A stretch of 64,000 nt of DNA. Source: Eremophila alpestris peregrina. Lineage: Eukaryota; Chordata; Aves; Passeriformes; Alaudidae. A program made the position numbers and the translations under genes. Shown here piece by piece: positions 58,245 through 64,000 of this stretch. The notes beneath the pieces are model-generated. The model had not been told where the DNA came from and made no database searches. It saw nothing but the letters and a program-made list of their open reading frames with translations. The stretch lies in contig WMCF01000032.1 of NCBI GenBank assembly GCA_009792885.1, positions 6,738,589 through 6,802,588 on the forward strand, read 5' to 3'. Within the stretch, counting starts at the first letter, position 1. Each line of letters begins with the position of its first letter.

Positions 58245-58414
58245 AAGACCCATCACATCTCCATGGCTGGTTTCTCCTGCTCTCTCCAGCAAGACACCAC
58301 AGGCTCCTCCCCAAATCCTCCCCTCTCCGCTTAATCAATCATTCTCCCATTAGAGCCAAGCTCTGCTTCCCCTCTGCAGATGTGAGGGTGCAGCCTGAAC
58401 TGTGCTTTCTTTAT

Positions 58415-58940
58415 TTCTTAGTTTTGCATGAGAGCCCACGATGCCCCCAGAAGGAGTTTGTAATAATTCTGCTGTGTGAACTTCCCGGGTGCTCCTGTGC
58501 TGGCAGCCAGGCAGGGGGAAGGACAGAGCCATCTTCCAGGTGTATTTATTTCCCCAGCCAGGACAGCTCGTAATCGCAGACAAACTGTTTGTCCTTGACT
58601 CCTGCCTGGGCGAAGGAAGACTGAACTTCCCGCAGCACGATCCACATCACATCAGATTTGATATATTTCATAACAGCCTTTTATTCTCCTGTCTTTGTTC
58701 ATTTATTTATCAATCTGACACTTTGCTAGATACGTCGCCGTCTTTCTTCTTATTCACCTGTCATTATCTCCTGCTCACATGTTATGATACTCAACTTTTT
58801 TATGCATATTAAACATAAAAAGGCTCTTGGCCTGCGCCTTCTCGCCGTGGATTTTCTCTGCTGCACTTAAACAGCAATAGAACGGATGCTTTGCAAATCC
58901 TTCCTGACTTTTAGTGATATAAATTGTCTCTGCTTGGAGC
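58415..58940. promoter_or_regulatory. Strong candidate conserved non-coding element
   Basis: The left part keeps GAGAGCCCACGATGCC and TTTGTAATAATTCTG. The right part (58560-58930) is AT-rich with intact CpGs (CTCGTAATCGC, AGATACGTCGCCGTC, CTCGCCGTGG) and words such as TTTGATATATTTC, TTTATTTATCAATC, CCTGTCATTATC and TTTATGCATATTAAAC. High complexity over 370 bp suggests constraint. Confidence 0.47.
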
Positions 58941-59379
58941 TTCCAGCCTGCCTTGGAGCTCTGAGAGGCCCCTCTGCCACACGTGTCTGCACAGCCCCAG
59001 TCACACCCCTGACACTCCCTGGGCTTTTGGGACCAGCTCTGTGGAGAGGGAACTCAGGAGCAGAGCAAAGAGCCCCAGAAACACCCAGGCACCGTAAATA
59101 AACATCCACCAGCTTTCCATGATCTAATCCTCTGCGTTAACCCGCGGTAAATCCCAGGGGAGGGAGCCCAAGGGGTTTTCCCCACCCCAAACCCCAGGAG
59201 CTGGGAGGTGGTGAAGGCTCTGCCGTGCCTGGCTTGGCTCGCTGGGTCTCAGGTGCAGAGCTCAGCTTCATCCTTTAGGAGGAAAGCTGGCTCACAACTT
59301 GCAGCCAAATAAAATCACCCTCTGCTTTTCCTGGAGCATCTCACAAAAGCAGTTAGATGACTCCATCCTGAATTTTTAC
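58941..59379. other. Non-coding sequence, no gene seen
   Basis: Ordinary DNA with a small CpG cluster CTGCGTTAACCCGCGG near 59132. Confidence 0.45.
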
Positions 59380-59700
59380 TACCATCAGAGAAACAGCTAA
59401 AAATATTTAACTTGTTTGTTAAAATATTTAACGTGGTTTTGACAGTTCACCAGCTGTTTAAAAGTAGCTGAAAAGGATGGCAAAGGCTGTTGCTGAGTTT
59501 AATAAATATGTGTGTGTGTAATGTTTGTTATCTGAGAAGTACATTTAGATGTCAGCTTAGGTTAGTATCACATATGCTGGAACACATGTTCCTTTTCTGG
59601 TGCACATCTATAATTGTGCCCATTTATCTTATTGCAGTTTAAAGTACCAGCAGGATAAATAAAGGCACTGTCTATTCTACTTTGAGAAAGAGAGGGACCA
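59380..59700. promoter_or_regulatory. Candidate conserved AT-rich element
   Basis: AAATATTTAAC appears twice around TTGTTTGTTAA (59401-59433), then a short (TG)n at about 59511-59519, then CATTTAGATGTCAGC and CACATCTATAATTG. Moderately enhancer-like. Confidence 0.32.
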
Positions 59701-61044
59701 GGCTATTTAAGTCAGTGAGAAAATATAAAACACTGCAGATAAAAACTTTCAAGGGTGGGGAAAATTACTTTTTAAAATAGCACAATCAAGGACATCTTGG
59801 CTGTGGAAAGATTTTAGTCAGAAAGAAGCAATTCAAAAGCTTCTACAAAATGGATGTAGGCAGAGAACAGTGGCAGAAGCAGGGAGGCATTCTGCTGTGT
59901 CCTTTTTCAGGGTAATCTCCAGGCATTAGTTTTCCATGTCCATTAAAACAAAATGCTCTTACAGATTTACTTCCCCCTGGCACAGGATCCAAGCACAAGT
60001 AAGTGATGCTGCTGCTGCAGGTGAGGGTGAGGAAGGGGTGGAGGAAGCACAGGGAGGGCTAAACCTGCAGCGTGGCATTAACCACACTCAACCAACCCAG
60101 CAGGATGGTTCCCTCAAGCCAGAGCACAAGTGACATCCACACAGCAGTGCCAGCTGAGGATCCTCTGGGATGCAAAGATCAGGGCTGGGGACCCACCTAC
60201 ACATGGCCTCACTCAGGATCAGGAAAAACCTACCAGAACTTGGCCTTTCTCCCCATTTGTGTGGCCTTTGTCAAACACGAGGCAGGAAGATTTGCTAAAC
60301 ATCCTGGAGACAAACAGAATGAGGATGAAGGTTTGGATCTTTCAAAGTAAATGTCCTTCAAGAGACACCTACCCCAGACTGAACTCTCACACCTGGTTCC
60401 TCTAGTCCAGATGTGGAAGCAAACAATCAGCTCCCACTGCAGCCAGAAATGACTGTCCCAGCCCTTGACACCCAGCCACGATGTGCAGAGAGAGGAAATA
60501 AAACAGCTCAGGAATCCAGCACTTTGTGGCTCGGATTTGTGAAAGCAATGATAAATTTAAAGGGATTTAGGGAAACTCTAATTGCAGGAATCAGTCTTGA
60601 GAGACAGAGCGGGAGTCACAGACTTCTTTGATGTTCAATTCATAAAAGTCCTCAAATTATAGAAGGGGAATCACTTTGCAGCTTTGGAACAAACTGACAG
60701 TCCAGAAATGCACTGAAAACCAAGCTCCAGTGAGCCACAAAGACAAACTGCCAGGGGCAGAATGAACATTAAAACCAAGATCACCAGACACACATCAGAT
60801 GTGTTTTGAAGGAGAAGCCAAAGGGTTTGATCATATTTGTGACTGGACATGAGAGCTCACCAACCAGCTTGGTGGCACTGGATTTTCCAGGGGTGATTTT
60901 TTTTTTTTGTGTCTCTTGTTCTTGCAGATAAGGCTGATAGAGGGTGGGACAACTGAGGCAACTGAGATCCCCCAGTTCTGGTGTAAACTATTTGAAATGA
61001 AACAAAAATGCCAGTGAAGGGGCTTAGGGTGCTGATTTGTCAGC
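59701..61044. other. Non-coding sequence, no gene seen
   Basis: Ordinary DNA with a T-run at 60898-60908. Nothing recognised. Confidence 0.5.
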
Positions 61045-61095
61045 CTGATGGTTGTTCTTAAACACCTGAACTCTGATGGTTGTTTTTAAACATCT
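61045..61095 (+). repeat. Two-copy 28-bp period duplication
   Basis: CTGATGGTTGTTCTTAAAC (61045) is repeated at 61073 as CTGATGGTTGTTTTTAAAC. The 23-bp copies differ at two positions, both C to T. Confidence 0.9.
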
Positions 61096-61930
61096 CACCA
61101 CGACTGAGGAGAGCAGAAGGGATGAAATGGACAGTGAAGATCTAGTAGCCGGATCTGTTTAAAAATTGTAATGTCTCCATAATCCTTTCTTACCTAAGCA
61201 GATAAAAAAAAAGATCAAGTGTAACATGAAGGTTTATTTTCACCACACACAGAGGCAGCATCAGTCAATTCAAGAGCCATTCTGGAGCACTCTGTGCTCT
61301 CTGAGAGCATCAAAGCCATTTTATGCGGAATAAAACATGATCCTGCAGGAGCTTCTTGCAGCCTGAGTTATGCACCAAACCCAAAGATGACAATTCAAAT
61401 AACACTGGGGAAAAGTCACCCTGAAGTGGGGTGTGAATTCCTGGGAGCAGCAGGATGTGGAAACCTGAGGAATGCTCCTGAACCATGGATCACCACAAAC
61501 GCACTGCTGGAAACCTTGCAAATGACAAAAGAGGCTCAAATGAGGACTCTATCCTGCAAAACAGAGAGTGGTGCCAGGACCACAGCTATTTAGATGCCTT
61601 GCCAGAACAAACCACCTTGTGAGAGTGAGCCCTTGGCTGCCAAGAGAGGAGCAGCTCCTGGAGGTGTGGGGATGGGGGAGAGCCGAAAGAGCTGCTGGAG
61701 GCTCCAGCTCCTTCCAAAACGAACAGGCCGTGCTAAAAAGAGAGATGGGCTTATCGAGCACGTTATTTTTAGGAGGAGGAGAAAAGCTTTCCAGTGCCTC
61801 CAGCTGTCTCCAAGGCTTTGGGGTGGTGCAGCCAGGCCAGGGCTGGCTGGGGGTGGCACACGTGGAGCAGAGGGGAAGGAGGAGGGAGCAGGGAAGAAGG
61901 AAATCGTGCCATGTCCTTCTCCTATGCCAA
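61096..61930. other. Non-coding sequence, no gene seen
   Basis: Ordinary DNA. Plus-strand frames of 123 and 130 codons at 61568-61986 overlap each other and have no domain. Confidence 0.5.
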
Positions 61931-62900
61931 AAAAACTGAAAAGAAACTATAAACCCCCCTGTTTTGAGAATATAAAAAGGTTGTGAAAATAGGACTCCAA
62001 GGGCTCTGCAAATGATTATGCTAATTAGATCCAGGGCTATTCAGTAGCTCTGAAGTGATGCTCAGGAATTTTGAACTACAGTTTTTAGTGTGATTACAGA
62101 TCATATTAAAATTCTATTAGTCTTCACCTAAGTTGCAAATAATTAGGATGGAATAAGGGGGTCCATACTTTCTTCAACCCAAATACTTCTAATGTAGCAG
62201 ATGTTTTAGAGTAAAAATATCCCCCTTTTTGAAAGTAAAAGAAGCTTTGTTTATGTAATTACACAGAGTAAAACTACAAACTGTGAAATTTTCAAAGATT
62301 ACTGATTTTTCCACATGGGCCCAAGTTTTCAGCGTTGCTGTAAAACAGTATTTGTAATTGTTTTAGCCTTGCTACACAGCATAATTGAGACACTCAGTAC
62401 AGAAAACTTGGTAGCAAAATCTCTTTTTGTTTCTGCCTAGCAAATGATAAATTGTTAATGACCACCTGTTACAATGTTAATGAAAGTGAGATCTGTATGT
62501 AAATAAAGAAAATTTAATAACTTAACAAGGTGGATTAAAATTCCCAACCTGCTCCTTGCTAATCTAATGCCAAACACCAAATAGTTGCTATCTAAGCAGG
62601 AAACTAGTTAATGTATTCACCTCCATGTACTTTTCAAACTATAATTAATATTTTAAAAATTTATAAAACCAAAATCATAGGTTTGATTGTAACAAACAAA
62701 ATATCTGCCTTTAATCTACTACAAAAGGTTGGCACAAATCCCCTTAAACGATACTAAAATGTAAACCACGAGGCAGCACTGAGGAATTGATTATGTTTAA
62801 CTTCTTTTGCATTTGTCCTAATCACATTCCTTATAATTGTATTTAAAATTACTCCAAAGCAGTTGATTGGTAATTCTGTAGCACAGAAGAAATATGGAAT
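61931..62900. promoter_or_regulatory. Large candidate conserved AT-rich cluster
   Basis: Almost 1 kb of AT-rich but complex DNA with no simple repeats. Words include GATTATGCTAATTAGATCC near 62010, CAAATAATTAGGATGG, TTATGTAATTACAC, GACCACCTGTTACAATG (E-box), CTTGCTAATCTAATGCC, AACTAGTTAATG, CTATAATTAATATTTT and GAGGAATTGATTATG. Homeodomain-type cores are distributed through the whole length. It is the largest block of this type in the window and could be several adjacent enhancers. Confidence 0.47.
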
Positions 62901-63264
62901 GAGAACACTGTTTCCTTGGAAGGAAAAAAAAAGAAAAGAAAGTCTTGTTATAAATAACTTTCAAGGTATGTCCTCTGGACATTGGGTGAATATTAACACT
63001 TGACAAATGGACATTTGTTGGTTTAAACTAAAGTGAAAGTTATTGAAAGGGAAGAAGTGAGGCTCTTACTTCTGGGAGAAGAAACTCACTTTCAGGTGTT
63101 TTTTTTTTCTCTTCTCCAAACCCCACACAGGGTTTTACAGCTCTGCCTTTCTCCCCTTTTCCTCCTGATTTACACCCCACCAAGCCCACCCCACCCCAGT
63201 GGTTGGTGGGGTTGGGGCTGCTGGTGGAGCCCCACTTTCACCCCAGCCCTGCTGGTGTGGCTTC
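62901..63264. other. Non-coding sequence, no gene seen
   Basis: A-rich run near 62925-62941, T-run at 63100-63109, then C/T-rich DNA. No gene seen. Confidence 0.45.
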
Positions 63265-63385
63265 AGCAGGAGACCTGCATTGGCAGGGACTTCTGGAGGC
63301 TTCAAACCTAGACCAGGTCTCTCAAAATCCCAAGGGTGGAGACTCCACAGCCTCTCTGGGGTGCTGTGTCAGGGCTGCACCATTC
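63265..63385 (-). mobile_element. CR1 LINE 3'-end fragment
   Basis: Read on the minus strand, CCCCAGAGAGGCTGTGGAG is followed by TCTCCACCCTTGGGA, then GAGACCTGGTCTAGG and AGTCCCTGCCAATGCAGG. These follow, in order, the common avian CR1 3' end parts CCCAGAGAAGCTGTGG, CCATCCCTGG, CAACCTGGTCTAGTGG and GTGTCCCTGCCCATGGCAGG. About 30 bp between the second and third parts are missing. The terminal ATTCTATG-type repeat is not seen, so this is an old truncated copy. Confidence 0.62.
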
Positions 63386-64000
63386 TTGTGGGGAAATGTT
63401 GGAGTCTGGGGGCTTTCTCCTTAAAACCAGAGGGGATTTCCCATTGCAAGTCACCCCCTGCCCTCCTGTTGAGCACCTCAGTGGCTTCAGCAGGGAGATG
63501 GAGGAAGGTGCGTCTTCCCCTTCCATTCCACCATGGCCACACGCCCAGTTTGTCCATAAAACCAGTCAACACCCGAGTCCCTCCTACCACTTGTCTCCAG
63601 AGCTTTCTCCCTGTTTCAGAAAGGTGGCCTGAAACACAGAGAACAAGGAGTTTTGCCAAACCCCCCACAATCAACCCATGACACAAAGGCTGAGCAGACA
63701 TGGAGGAATGACAGCTGCATCTGCCTCTCCTCCACTGAACCTTGTCGTTCAGCTGCTCTGAATTTGGAGACCTAGACACAAACATGGGTGCTGCCAGTCC
63801 ATGAAGGGCCTGGTCAGCATCATCCCACATCACAGCAAACACTGTCCTTCTCCATGGGGAAGTGAGCCCCAGAGGAGATTCCACAAATAACCATTTCTTT
63901 AAAAAAAATTTTGGAGAATATACATGCATGCTCTGTCCTTTAATTGGGAAGCACTTCATAGGTCTGCACTTAATCAAGATGGATACCTCATTAGGACATC
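63386..64000. other. Non-coding sequence, no gene seen
   Basis: The minus-strand frame 63369-63977 (202 codons) begins beside the CR1 fragment and has no host-gene domain. The adjoining 100 bases may be decayed CR1. Nothing else recognised. Confidence 0.45.

Noticed and set aside
63369..63977. 202-codon minus-strand open frame
   Set aside because: It starts beside a CR1 fragment and reads through unrelated DNA. No CR1 polymerase or host domain is visible along its length.
1..64000. tRNA, rRNA, CRISPR or known microRNA genes
   Set aside because: No cloverleaf with A/B boxes, rRNA core, spaced direct-repeat array or recognised microRNA mature sequence was seen on either strand by reading.

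Overview
The window looks like 64 kb of intergenic or intronic DNA from a sauropsid vertebrate, most likely a bird. I found no protein-coding exon, tRNA, rRNA or known microRNA that I can defend. The reasons for a bird are: moderate GC with CpG depletion outside short islands, very few recognisable transposons for 64 kb, and relics of the CR1 LINE (one reverse-transcriptase fragment and one 3'-end fragment of the common avian type). Nothing prokaryotic is present: there are no operons, ribosome binding sites or CRISPR arrays. Open frames are short and overlap on both strands, as expected by chance.

The layout alternates two textures. The first is ordinary drifted sequence, GC-moderate and CpG-poor, with poly-purine and poly-pyrimidine stretches. 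The second is about thirty blocks of 150-950 bp that look selectively maintained. They are AT-rich with clustered homeodomain, SOX, octamer or PBX-like words, or they keep CpGs outside CpG islands. I call these candidate conserved non-coding elements (CNEs). The density suggests a developmental gene desert or a large intron of a regulatory gene. I cannot name the target gene, and conservation was inferred from texture, not measured by alignment.

Region by region: 1-14 kb has CNE candidates at 1.2, 3.3, 4.2, 7.0, 10.6, 13.0 and 13.9 kb. 14-31 kb has further candidates, strongest at 20.3, 22.0, 23.0, 26.4 and 30.6 kb, and one 333-codon open frame on the minus strand at 24.5-25.5 kb that is probably fortuitous. 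34.6-34.9 kb holds a frameshifted relic of an L1-clade LINE endonuclease. 36.2-36.6 kb is a GC-rich minisatellite directly beside a CpG-retaining block. 41.7-41.9 kb is a CR1 reverse-transcriptase relic. 43.9-45.1 kb is the most promoter-like part: CpG-rich blocks around a 52-base assembly gap. 46.8-50.4 kb and 52.6-53.2 kb have more CNE candidates, including two identical RFX-like words at 50.03 kb. 56.58-57.0 kb contains a long, nearly complete RNA hairpin resembling a microRNA precursor. 58.4-62.9 kb is another CNE-rich stretch, and a CR1 3' end lies at 63.3 kb.

The most interesting signals are the 56.7 kb hairpin, the L1-clade relic, the orphan CpG island around the gap, and the regularly spaced motif arrays at 4.34 and 50.03 kb.
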